Shown piece by piece: positions 13,181-20,941 of a stretch of DNA of 44,005 bases; the stretch's first letter is position 1, and each line of letters opens with the position of its first letter. The DNA is from Calditrichia bacterium. GTDB lineage: Bacteria > Calditrichota > Calditrichia > Calditrichales > J004. The stretch covers positions 1-44,005 of the forward strand of contig JALTKX010000208.1 in assembly GCA_027006055.1 (NCBI GenBank), written 5' to 3'. A model generated the notes under the pieces. The model was given only the letters and a program-made list of their open reading frames with translations. It did not search any database and was not told where the DNA came from. A program made the translations under genes and the position numbers.

Positions 13181-13752
13181 AAAGATGCCATAATCTCCCG
13201 GGCATCCCTGTCATTGGCAATACGTCTGCGGTATTCTTCCTCGGATATAGTTGAATTATCCAGGGCCGTTTCATACGGTATGAGTTTATTAGGACTGGAT
13301 GGTTCATATATTCTATCCCAAGGATCACCCTTGGCGTGGGTTATTGTAACCATCGTCTCGGAGTCGGCATTGCGGTATATATTTGACAACTCTTCCATAA
13401 TCTTTAATTCACGGTCGGAGAATTGAAGAGGGTCAAATTTTATTTTTCTGAGAGGACTTATGGTCGTCACAGTTTTTTCTTTGTCAATAGCAACTTTATC
13501 TACAGAAAAGAATTCCTGCAACTTCTGTTTAGGGTCTTTTTCTTTAAGCTGATCATATACCTCTACCGGTACCGGCCCAAGCCGCCAGGCAAAATAATCC
13601 AATCCGGTAACGGAGCGGCCGGTTTGCTGAAAGTGGGTAAAGTCGAGCATGTAAAGCATCTTCATGAGTTTGGTGATATTGCAATATTTGGTATGCTTTA
13701 GAAAATAAATTATGGCATGGATAAGCTTGCCCTGCTTATTGTAAGGAATCAT
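13177..13752 (-). CDS. Panacea-domain antitoxin, second pair
   Basis: 191 aa. 'ITKLMKMLYMLDFTHFQQTG' (residues 26-45), then 'VTGLDYFAWRLGPVPVEVYD' (48-67), is a textbook Panacea/SocA core, with LGPVP as the GPV motif. The C-terminal part ('REIMASL') is helical and probably contacts the toxin. It is the first gene of a leftward pair with the PemK-like toxin. Located between the early and late operons of the prophage, it is positioned like a moron expressed in the lysogen. Confidence 0.8.
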   Translation of the reverse strand: MIPYNKQGKLIHAIIYFLKHTKYCNITKLMKMLYMLDFTHFQQTGRSVTGLDYFAWRLGPVPVEVYDQLKEKDPKQKLQEFFSVDKVAIDKEKTVTTISPLRKIKFDPLQFSDRELKIMEELSNIYRNADSETMVTITHAKGDPWDRIYEPSSPNKLIPYETALDNSTISEEEYRRRIANDRDAREIMASL

Positions 13753-13939
13753 AATGGTTCCTTGCCCTCTCTTTAGTCCGGGTCTAAAAAAATCGACCCG
13801 TCTCCTCCAATGTTTAGCCTTTTACAGAATATCGCCAAGACTAAACCGCTTGATTGTATATAAGGTTGGTATAATCAATAAAAGAATATAGTGTAATAAA
13901 TTGTTTAAAACAACCAACCAGGTCACAACCAGGTTCCGG
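13753..13939. other. AT-rich intergenic region between island genes
   Basis: No ORF with a plausible start is visible. It should carry the leftward promoter of the Panacea-PemK pair and the 3' end of the 198-aa gene. I see no clear palindrome. Confidence 0.4.
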
Positions 13940-14536
13940 TTAATGGGGGATTTTATAAAAGTCGAAGCTTTCAAATACATATTTTTTTGTCGCGTCCAGG
14001 ACTTTTTCGGTAAGCTTTTGGGTTTTGTGAAGGTTCTCAGATCCGTATTTTCTTACATCATTTTCACTAAATCGGTTTCTTTCCATAAATTGAATGTCGT
14101 TAATAAGCTTTGCCGCGAGTACCTGGTAATTGTTGAAAATGTCATCTTCCAGCAGAATTCTGTTTTTACGAACAAAGTGGGACATACTGTTAACCCAATT
14201 CTGGAAATCGTCAAAATTCATATAACATTCAGGGAAGCTTATCATATTGTTGTCTTTTCCCGCAGTAAAAACCACGGCATGTCCTTTCCACAGCATTTCA
14301 GAAAAAGCCAGGTGAACACTTAACTTGCGGTTAAAGAAATCAATTTTTATTTGATTAATAGCCTGTTGTGAAGCCATTCTTTTGTTATTGAGCCAGTTTC
14401 CAATGATTGTAATTACAATTCCCAGCAAAGTTGAAAGAGAGACAACTACCGCATTGGGTATGCCCGGGGTCTGATTGCTTAAAAGAACATGGATTGTATC
14501 TCCGGACGATGAAATAACAAAAAGAGAGTCCGTCAT
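13940..14536 (-). CDS. Membrane-anchored cytoplasmic helical protein (moron)
   Basis: 198 aa with one transmembrane segment at about residues 29-48 ('AVVVSLSTLLGIVITIIGNW'), then a basic 'NNKRM'. The rest is a charged, probably helical cytoplasmic domain ('QQAINQIKIDFFNRKLSVHL', 'VLAAKLINDIQFMERNRFSE'). AGGAGG precedes the ATG. No family is recognised. The leftward direction, low GC and position beside a toxin-antitoxin pair suggest a lysogen-expressed gene that protects the host or excludes other phages; this is inference. Confidence 0.55.
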   Translation of the reverse strand: MTDSLFVISSSGDTIHVLLSNQTPGIPNAVVVSLSTLLGIVITIIGNWLNNKRMASQQAINQIKIDFFNRKLSVHLAFSEMLWKGHAVVFTAGKDNNMISFPECYMNFDDFQNWVNSMSHFVRKNRILLEDDIFNNYQVLAAKLINDIQFMERNRFSENDVRKYGSENLHKTQKLTEKVLDATKKYVFESFDFYKIPH

Positions 14537-14599
14537 AATTCCTCCTGCTTAACTGTTAAATTATAATAGCGAATCCCCACATCGCACACAATAATTTTC

Positions 14600-14617
14600 T
14601 TTCCACAGTTTCCACAG
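14600..14617 (+). promoter_or_regulatory. Tandem TTTCCACAG repeat in the late control region
   Basis: The 9-mer TTTCCACAG occurs twice head to tail. A promoter-like TATATT (14645-14650) without a good -35 lies downstream, so the repeats would sit near -57 to -40. That is the usual place for an activator. DnaA-box-like similarity is present but may be incidental. Confidence 0.4.
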
Positions 14618-14678
14618 CTCGGCACACGGGCTAAATCCTCTTGCTATATTCCTTACCGCATACATACTCCTATATGGT

Positions 14679-14710
14679 GCCGGTCGGCGGCCCCGCCCGC
14701 CGGCCTTTTT
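14679..14710 (+). terminator. Strong intrinsic terminator ahead of the late operon
   Basis: A very GC-rich hairpin pairs GCCGG (14679-14683) with CCGGC (14700-14704), with inner GGCG pairs. TTTTT (14706-14710) follows on the plus strand. It lies 24 nt before the first late gene and the reverse strand has no T-run. It therefore acts on transcripts about to enter the late operon. Confidence 0.7.
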
Positions 14711-14734
14711 ACTAATCAATTTAAGGAGAGGCGC

Positions 14735-15043
14735 ATGACGTCACAATGGATCATAGTGCAACTGGCCCTGGCCTTGGTGTTACTGGTGTTGTCCTTTAAT
14801 TCGGCCATGAAGCCGGTATGGGTTGCCGCTTACCGCAAGGCCGTGGAGAACATTACCTCTAAGCGTTTTACGGTGCTGATGATCGCCACCTGGTTTGTTT
14901 ATAAGGGAATAGCGATTGACGGCAACTGGATGATTCTGGCGGCGGCCTATATAGGCATGGACACGGCGCATAAGGCGGGCGTACTGGCGGCATTGGCGGA
15001 CAAACTCAGAAACAACAACGGAAAAAAGGGAGAACAGGAATGA
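14735..15043 (+). CDS. Holin-like small membrane protein
   Basis: 102 aa. Transmembrane segments lie at about 5-22 ('WIIVQLALALVLLVLSF'), 43-58 ('RFTVLMIATWFVYKGI') and 62-74 ('NWMILAAAYIGMD'). The tail is charged ('DKLRNNNGKKGEQE'). It is the first late gene behind AAGGAG and overlaps the next start. Size, helices and place match a phage holin, which would form lesions that let the endolysin out. No family-specific motif supports this, so other membrane roles are possible. Confidence 0.55.
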   Translation: MTSQWIIVQLALALVLLVLSFNSAMKPVWVAAYRKAVENITSKRFTVLMIATWFVYKGIAIDGNWMILAAAYIGMDTAHKAGVLAALADKLRNNNGKKGEQE

Positions 15044-15366
15044 GCGCGATAAGGGACGAGGTACTGCGTAAACTGGATTATGTGGAAAAGATTACACACG
15101 AGGCCAAGCAGTTGATTTCCGAGATGGAGGTTAATCCGAAGAACTATGACGTGCTGGAGATGCTGCAGGTACAGAGCGAGCTCATCAACACTATGCTGCA
15201 ACAGATAAAATCCGGCAAAAGCACGCAAGACCCGGAAATGGAAAGCAAGTTTAAGCGCATTGGCAAAAAATACCTTGACCTGAAGCGCGCGGAGCTGGCC
15301 ATCGATCTTGACGAGGTTGATCTGGACGTCTTAGACGATCTGCGCCCCAAGCGATCCCGGCGATGA
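15040..15366 (+). CDS. Unknown helical late protein
   Basis: 108 aa, ATG overlapping the holin-like stop. Helical and acidic: 'KLDYVEKITHEAKQLISEME' and 'LEMLQVQSELINTMLQQIKS'. The C-terminus is strongly acidic then basic ('DLDEVDLDVLDDLRPKRSRR'). No family is recognised. Its position beside the terminase suggests a packaging or lysis accessory. Confidence 0.45.
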   Translation: MSAIRDEVLRKLDYVEKITHEAKQLISEMEVNPKNYDVLEMLQVQSELINTMLQQIKSGKSTQDPEMESKFKRIGKKYLDLKRAELAIDLDEVDLDVLDDLRPKRSRR

Positions 15367-15635
15367 GCGCCCCCACTCCCTCCCAGTTAAAGCGGGAAAT
15401 GACTTTGCTGGAGAAGGAGATCGACCGGCGTCTTAATGAACTGATGCGCATAATGATTGAGCATTTGCAGTACCACACGGAAAACGAAGCGCGCTGGGGT
15501 CTGGTGAAAATTATGCGCGATCATCCCTTTCGCACCATCGTCGCCGGAATGTTCCTGGGCATGATGCTGGCCACGACGCTGGCCCAGGTGACGGGCATGG
15601 ATCTGGTAAACTGGATACTGAGGTTCTTCAAATAA
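15363..15635 (+). CDS. Small membrane protein, possible spanin-like
   Basis: 90 aa. A charged helical N-terminus ('LKREMTLLEKEIDRRLNELM') is followed by 'RTIVAGMFLGMMLATTLAQVTGMDL', a likely membrane helix, and a short tail. It overlaps both neighbours by a few bases. The orientation (helix at the C-terminus) is unlike classical Rz. The call stays at 'small membrane protein'. Confidence 0.4.
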   Translation: MSAPTPSQLKREMTLLEKEIDRRLNELMRIMIEHLQYHTENEARWGLVKIMRDHPFRTIVAGMFLGMMLATTLAQVTGMDLVNWILRFFK

Positions 15636-16150
15636 TGGCATATTCGAATCACATCAAGGAAGAGGCTTTCGGGCTGTATTGCACGGGCATCAGCTTTGAC
15701 GAGATGGCCCTGGAGATGAAAAAGCGCTATCCGGAAGAATGCGCGCGGATAAACCGGCATACGCTGTCGGGCTGGGAAAAGAAATACAACTGGGCTCCGC
15801 GCAAGGAAAGCATTTTGCGGCGCACCAAGGAGAAATTGGACGCGCGCCGGATATCCAAGCGAGCGGAGCTGATCGCCGAAATGGACGAGCTGCGCGAGCG
15901 CATTATGCAGCAGACGCTGAACCTGCGGGCCAAGAGCCTGGAAGGCGCCACCAACAGCGCCATTGCCATCACCCGTCTGATCACCGACCTGAAGGGCGAC
16001 CGCTCCGGCAGGGGCGGCGATGTGGAAAAGACGGTGGCCATGATCTTTGAGGTGCTGGCGGAAGATGAAAAGATCGGCGCGCTGCTGCAGGAACGCCAGG
16101 ATTTTATTTTACGGAAGATAGAAGAACGCATGGAAGCGGAAGACGACTGA
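15635..16150 (+). CDS. Terminase small subunit-like DNA-binding protein
   Basis: 171 aa. 'HIKEEAFGLYCTGISFDEMA' and 'INRHTLSGWEKKYNWAPRKE' form an HTH of the kind used by small terminases of Mu-like phages (DUF1804/gp27 type). A long helical oligomerisation region follows ('AELIAEMDELRERIMQQT'). The small terminase recognises phage DNA and regulates the large subunit. It directly precedes the large terminase. Confidence 0.65.
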   Translation: MAYSNHIKEEAFGLYCTGISFDEMALEMKKRYPEECARINRHTLSGWEKKYNWAPRKESILRRTKEKLDARRISKRAELIAEMDELRERIMQQTLNLRAKSLEGATNSAIAITRLITDLKGDRSGRGGDVEKTVAMIFEVLAEDEKIGALLQERQDFILRKIEERMEAEDD

Positions 16151-16228
16151 GGCCGGAGCCCACGGGGACAGGGGTCGTCAAAAGGAATTGATATCCGGCC
16201 GGTCGTCTTTTTTTAATGAAAGGGTGTT

Positions 16229-17923
16229 TTGAACAAGAAGGTACTGGAAGCATCGAGCAAGGCGCTGAAAAAAGCGACGGTCAGTATCCGGAGGCATACG
16301 GATCACTGGGAGTTCCCGGAATGGCTGGTGCGGCACATGCACGTGAAGAAGGGCCGCTACCATGGCCCATACCGCTTTGACGGTTATGAGCCCTACCGCG
16401 ACATCGTGGAGCAGATGCACCTGTATCCGGAGAACTGGTATCTGAAGGGGACGCAGATCGGGTTCAGCACGCTTATGATCGGCTGGAACCTGTACCTGCC
16501 CTACTGGAAGGGACTGGACAGCGGCTATGCCCTGCCGGACAAGGTGATGATCAAGCCCTTTATGAAAACGCGTTTTTCCGAAGAGCAGATACAGCAAAAC
16601 CGGGAGCTGGAAGAAATATATGACATTCATGAGTCGGATATGTATTACAGCACGGGCCGGAACTACCTTTACTTTCTGGGGGCGAACGTTTTGAGCGAGG
16701 GCATGAGCCGCCCCATGGAGCAGATCAGCCTGGACGAGGTAACCATCATTTCCCAGGAGAGCATCGAGATGATGGAGGATCGCCTGGGCGCGGCCACCTT
16801 CGGGCAGATCAATGGTTTTGCGATGGAGATATATCCGGCGGGTCCGGCGGATGAAGGTTTTCAACGCGGACGGCAAAATGTGATGCTGTTTAAGTGTCCT
16901 CATTGCGGCAAGGACGATCAGAACCTGGAAGATATGTTCTATGAGAGCAGCATGAACCGCGAAAAGCTGCCGCGCTGCGTGAAAAAGATTGACGGCCGCT
17001 GGCAGGTGGTGTGCGTGAGGTGCGGCTGGCCCTACTCCCGGGCCGAGGCGGGCCGTTGGGTGGCGCGCTTTCCCGACCGGCAAATAAACAGTTGGCGGGT
17101 GCCGCAACTGATCTTTGAAGGATTGAGTCTGGATCGCTTTATGCGGCGCTGGCTGAAGAGCGCCGGGAAAAAGTCCAAGCGGGCGCACATGCATTGTACC
17201 GGCCTGGCCATTCCGGACGCCGGTGATTTGCAGGGGGTGCAAAAGGAAGACTTTCAGCGGATGAAACATGCGTCACTGGAAATGAAGCGCACATCACGCT
17301 GGACGGTGGGCGGCTGCGACGTGGGCAATACCTGTTGGGTGGTTTTCGGCGAAATGCACACGGAACTGCATTACGTATGGTGGCAGCCGGTAAGCGGCGA
17401 CCGGCTGGTGGAGGAAATTTCGCGGCTGATCCTGTCCATGAATTGCCGCAAGTTTGTGATTGACTATAAGCCGTTCACGCCCCAGGTGCGCAAGCTGCAG
17501 GAAAAGTTTCCCGGAATCGTTGTGGCGCATGAATACCGTGAATCGGGGATGGAGGAACGGGAGAAGGAGCATGAAGGGCGCATGTATGATTTTGTCCAGG
17601 AAGACCGCGAGGAAGCGCTGGACCGTTATGACGACCTGCTGCGCAGCGATCCGCCCATGGCGCTGATGCCGCCGAAGGTATATGAGCCGGAGCACGGCGA
17701 GGTGGCCCTGGAGGATTCCCTGTTTGCCCGGCATCATTATAAGGGCAGCCAGAAAGACGAGGTGGAAGACAAGCGGCTGGGTAAAAAGATTTTTAAACAC
17801 AAAAAAAATGTGCCCAATCACTACTATCACGCGGGCAATTATATGTATACGGCGTTGCGCCTGCTGTACATCGAGCGGGGACGGTTTGTGGGGGCGCCGG
17901 TGGTTTTCGGAGATATGCGATGA
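16229..17923 (+). CDS. Terminase large subunit
   Basis: 564 aa, TTG start behind GAAAGGG. Walker A variant 'LKGTQIGFST' (72-81), Walker B 'QISLDEV' (165-171). A four-cysteine zinc unit (C223, C226, C262, C265; 'CPHC' and 'CVRC') is typical of GpA-type terminases. RNase H-like nuclease acidic residues fit D364 ('GGCDVGN') and D412 ('VIDYKP'). The enzyme packages phage DNA and cuts it. For a transposable phage it would cut host DNA adjoining the right end in headful packaging. Confidence 0.9.
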   Translation: MNKKVLEASSKALKKATVSIRRHTDHWEFPEWLVRHMHVKKGRYHGPYRFDGYEPYRDIVEQMHLYPENWYLKGTQIGFSTLMIGWNLYLPYWKGLDSGYALPDKVMIKPFMKTRFSEEQIQQNRELEEIYDIHESDMYYSTGRNYLYFLGANVLSEGMSRPMEQISLDEVTIISQESIEMMEDRLGAATFGQINGFAMEIYPAGPADEGFQRGRQNVMLFKCPHCGKDDQNLEDMFYESSMNREKLPRCVKKIDGRWQVVCVRCGWPYSRAEAGRWVARFPDRQINSWRVPQLIFEGLSLDRFMRRWLKSAGKKSKRAHMHCTGLAIPDAGDLQGVQKEDFQRMKHASLEMKRTSRWTVGGCDVGNTCWVVFGEMHTELHYVWWQPVSGDRLVEEISRLILSMNCRKFVIDYKPFTPQVRKLQEKFPGIVVAHEYRESGMEEREKEHEGRMYDFVQEDREEALDRYDDLLRSDPPMALMPPKVYEPEHGEVALEDSLFARHHYKGSQKDEVEDKRLGKKIFKHKKNVPNHYYHAGNYMYTALRLLYIERGRFVGAPVVFGDMR

Positions 17924-18342
17924 TGCGCGGATTGTTAGCCTTGTTTTGGCTGAGCGGCTTGTTTATTTCCCGCAAGATTTATCTTGTCCAGGTATATTGG
18001 TCGGACGGCCCGGAGGCGAGCGGAAGTTATGTGTATTCGATTTGCGATACCCTAAAGAATGCGCGGAAAGCCAGCCGGAAGGTTATTAAGGAGATTATAG
18101 AGACAAAGACGTCGGCTTTTCCACTGGATAAGTACAAAAGCGCGGAAGAGATGCCTGATGACGCCAGCGACAGGGAATGGGATATCGTTATGGAATGGCA
18201 AGCCCGGAAAGATGAGGCCAGGCGTGTTGACAGCGTTGAAATAACGGAATGGTATTTAAACCGCCCGGAAAAGAACAGAACGGTTGCCTGTTTTATGCAG
18301 GAATATTACTGGATAGAGCAAACAGGAAAGGGAGATGTATAA
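17920..18342 (+). CDS. Unknown protein with N-terminal hydrophobic segment
   Basis: 140 aa. 'MMRGLLALFWLSGLFISRK' is a short membrane or signal-like start, then a soluble part ('YWSDGPEASGSYVYSICDTL'). The ATG overlaps the terminase stop. No family is recognised. The hydrophobic start without a clear cleavage site makes secretion uncertain. It may belong to the lysis set with the next gene. Confidence 0.4.
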   Translation: MMRGLLALFWLSGLFISRKIYLVQVYWSDGPEASGSYVYSICDTLKNARKASRKVIKEIIETKTSAFPLDKYKSAEEMPDDASDREWDIVMEWQARKDEARRVDSVEITEWYLNRPEKNRTVACFMQEYYWIEQTGKGDV

Positions 18343-18529
18343 AGTCATGTTAATTTACTGGACCATATTGGCCTGTGTTGTGGGGATTATTTACCTGGAA
18401 CGGATTGGCAGAAGTCATTTAAACAGCCAGTACCAAAGTTTGATTGAGGCCCAGAAAAGACGCATAAAAGAACAGGAAGCTCACATACGGAAGCTGGAAG
18501 CGTTGTTGTATTCCGGCGATGATGAGTAA
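18335..18529 (+). CDS. Small membrane protein with coiled coil, possible i-spanin
   Basis: 64 aa. A single N-terminal transmembrane helix ('MLIYWTILACVVGIIYL') is followed by a charged coiled coil ('YQSLIEAQKRRIKEQEAHIR'). This is the Rz-type inner-membrane spanin layout, though short. A matching outer-membrane lipoprotein (Rz1) was not found nearby. It overlaps the previous gene. Confidence 0.4.
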   Translation: MYKVMLIYWTILACVVGIIYLERIGRSHLNSQYQSLIEAQKRRIKEQEAHIRKLEALLYSGDDE

Positions 18530-18544
18530 AAAAAAGAGGCATAA

Positions 18545-20827
18545 ATGTTTGGGGCAATAAAACGATATTTTAGCGAGCATAAAGTGGATACGCCGGACGG
18601 AGGTTTCGGCGTGCCCTCATCCGGGCGCTCGTCGGTTGAAAATGTAAACAATCTGTCCGGGGTGCTGGACTACTTTAACGGCTATTACAATGTGATCGAC
18701 CGCAACCTGGTAAGCGGCGATCTGCTGGATACGCTGGTGCGCATCGCCGTGGCCAACGCGGACGCCTCGCAGGCGGTGCGGCAATGGATCAACCTGGGCA
18801 ACCGCGGGCACGACATCATTATCGACGATCCCAAAACGGCGCTGGTGGATGAAGCCCTGGCGGCGCTGAATGACAACGCCTACCGCCTGTATACCAAGTC
18901 GGCCGGTGTGGACGGTCTGTTCAATCACTATTTCTGGCAACTGGGCGTGTTCGGCGCGCTGGCCTCGGAAGATGTTATAGCGGGTGATTACAGCCGGGTG
19001 GAGAAGGTTGCCCCCATATCCCCCCGGTTTATCCGCTTTAAACTGGAAGATGACGATTACGTGCCCTATCAACGGCTGACAAACGGGGAGATGATCGAGC
19101 TTAATCCCTATACCTTTGCCTATTACTGTTACCTGAGTTTTGAGAATTCGCCCTACGGCATTCCGCCGGTGCTGGCGGCGCTGGATCCGCTGCACACGCA
19201 AAAGTTTATGCATGAGAACGTGAAATATATCTCCGAGAAGATGGGCCTGACCGGTTTTACCGGGGTGGAGGTTACGCCTCCGCCCCGCAATCCGGGCGAG
19301 ATCGACTCCGAATACCAGAAGCGGGTGACGAAACACCTGAACAATGTGATGGAAGGCTTTAAGGCTAACTACCGCAAGGGGCTGGCCGTGCACGCCAACG
19401 ATATAAAGGTAACGCACACCAATACCACGGGCGACGCGCGCGGGGCGTATGAAATACACAAGCTGAACGAGGAGCAGGTTTTCTCCGGCATCAACAACGA
19501 CCCGGCCATGCACGGACGCAGCTACAGCACGACGGAGACTTACGCGGACGTGGTATATAATCTGCTGATCAATCAGACCAACAGCTTCCGGCAACTGGTT
19601 AAGCGCCGCCATGAGCGTACCCTGCGCCTTGACCTGGCCCTGCGGGGTATTTTCCCGGAAGAGGTGTCGCTGCAAATGGCCGGCGATGATCAGCGGGACA
19701 GTAAAAAGGAAGCGGAGACCGAGCAAATCCGCTGGCAGGTGGTCAAGGAAAAGGTGGAACGAGGCTTGCTGGAGCCGGATCGCGCGGCCCAGGAACTGGG
19801 CTATGACGACTGGTATGATCCGTCCCTTATCGGCGGCCGGGTTCTTCCCGGAACCATGCGCCGGAAAAAAGCGACCCACCGCTTTCGCTTTGACCGCAAA
19901 AGCCAGCAATATGTTTTTGTGCGTCCGCGCCTGGCGACCCTGGCCAAAAAAGATAAAGGCCAGGAACTGCTGCAGGATTATGAACAGGCTCTACGCTCTC
20001 TGCTGGAATCGGGACGGGATCAGGCCCTGGGCGACGTCCGGGACTATCTGAAACGCCGGGGGTTTGACGGTGACAATGTTGACGGACTGGCCCGGGAGAC
20101 CTTTGCCATTGTGCAGGCGGCGTATAGCACGCAACTGACGGGCGAGGCGGCGGAGAAGATTATCCGCGAGGCGGTGAACGCCAGTTACACCTTTTTCCGG
20201 CTGAGCGATGTCAGCCTGTGGCCGGAGGGCAAGGCTCCGGTGAGCATGGCCCTGGATAGTATAGATAATCGCACGATCTCGTTTTTAGAATCGCTGGACA
20301 ATTTTTATCTGGGTAAATTTATCGAAAACAGCGACGTGGAAGGCCCGGCGCTGAACTTTTTGCGCTCGCATTACCTGGAGAACGGCGAGGCGATATTCGG
20401 ACGCACCAGCGGCGAACAACTGGAACGTTTCCGCGCCCTGTTTAAGGACCGTCTGGAGGAGCTGGCGGATCATGCCGTGCAGCGCATCATCGACACCTCG
20501 GTGCAGCGGATGCGGGTATGGGGCCATATAGGCCAGATGGCCGAAGCAGGCATTGAGTATGCCCGCCCGGTTAATCCCAGTCCGCAGGCGGCCATCTGTA
20601 AATATGTGACGAGCCATGACGTCCGTATTCCCATCGGTACGGCACGCCAGGCGGTTGCCAGGCTGTCATCGCTGACGCCGGAAGCCTTTCGCGGCTTTCT
20701 GGAAAGCAACGGGCAAATAAAGCCGGACACGATAAAAGACTTTGGCATCGACGCGGCCACGGCGGAAGGGATCGGCTTCCCTCCGTATCATCCAAGGTGC
20801 CACACCACGCTGGAAGCGATAGTGTGA
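18545..20827 (+). CDS. Portal protein fused to MuF-type head morphogenesis protein
   Basis: 760 aa. Residues 1-430 are portal-like (DUF935/Mu gp29 style: 'GLDYFNGYYNVIDRNLVSGD' region, then 'ALDPLHTQKFMHENVKYISE'). The C-terminal ~300 aa end in 'GIDAATAEGIGFPPYHPRCH', the PxHPxC signature of Mu gpF/SPP1 gp7 minor head proteins. In Mu these are two genes (gp29 and gp30). The portal forms the DNA channel and gpF-like proteins help in head assembly or ejection. The fusion is continuous in the sequence with no stop. Confidence 0.8.
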   Translation: MFGAIKRYFSEHKVDTPDGGFGVPSSGRSSVENVNNLSGVLDYFNGYYNVIDRNLVSGDLLDTLVRIAVANADASQAVRQWINLGNRGHDIIIDDPKTALVDEALAALNDNAYRLYTKSAGVDGLFNHYFWQLGVFGALASEDVIAGDYSRVEKVAPISPRFIRFKLEDDDYVPYQRLTNGEMIELNPYTFAYYCYLSFENSPYGIPPVLAALDPLHTQKFMHENVKYISEKMGLTGFTGVEVTPPPRNPGEIDSEYQKRVTKHLNNVMEGFKANYRKGLAVHANDIKVTHTNTTGDARGAYEIHKLNEEQVFSGINNDPAMHGRSYSTTETYADVVYNLLINQTNSFRQLVKRRHERTLRLDLALRGIFPEEVSLQMAGDDQRDSKKEAETEQIRWQVVKEKVERGLLEPDRAAQELGYDDWYDPSLIGGRVLPGTMRRKKATHRFRFDRKSQQYVFVRPRLATLAKKDKGQELLQDYEQALRSLLESGRDQALGDVRDYLKRRGFDGDNVDGLARETFAIVQAAYSTQLTGEAAEKIIREAVNASYTFFRLSDVSLWPEGKAPVSMALDSIDNRTISFLESLDNFYLGKFIENSDVEGPALNFLRSHYLENGEAIFGRTSGEQLERFRALFKDRLEELADHAVQRIIDTSVQRMRVWGHIGQMAEAGIEYARPVNPSPQAAICKYVTSHDVRIPIGTARQAVARLSSLTPEAFRGFLESNGQIKPDTIKDFGIDAATAEGIGFPPYHPRCHTTLEAIV

Positions 20828-20941
20828 GGCGGCTTGTGCGGGCTTTTGGGCACTGAGGCGGCTTACGGGACGCCAGGAGAGGGTAAAACGCGAAAGCAGG
20901 CGGTTATAACCGTTTTTAACCAATAAATCAGGAGCAGTATT

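Noticed and set aside
14600-14617. Tandem TTTCCACAG as DnaA boxes/replication origin
   Set aside because: Similarity to TTATCCACA is partial, no AT-rich unwinding element or dnaA-type gene accompanies it, and its place suits late gene control better.
16178-17269. 363-aa minus-strand ORF opposite the terminase
   Set aside because: Antisense shadow of a convincing terminase with Walker and zinc motifs.
18617-19909. 430-aa minus-strand ORF opposite the portal
   Set aside because: Antisense shadow produced by codon bias; no start signal or motif.
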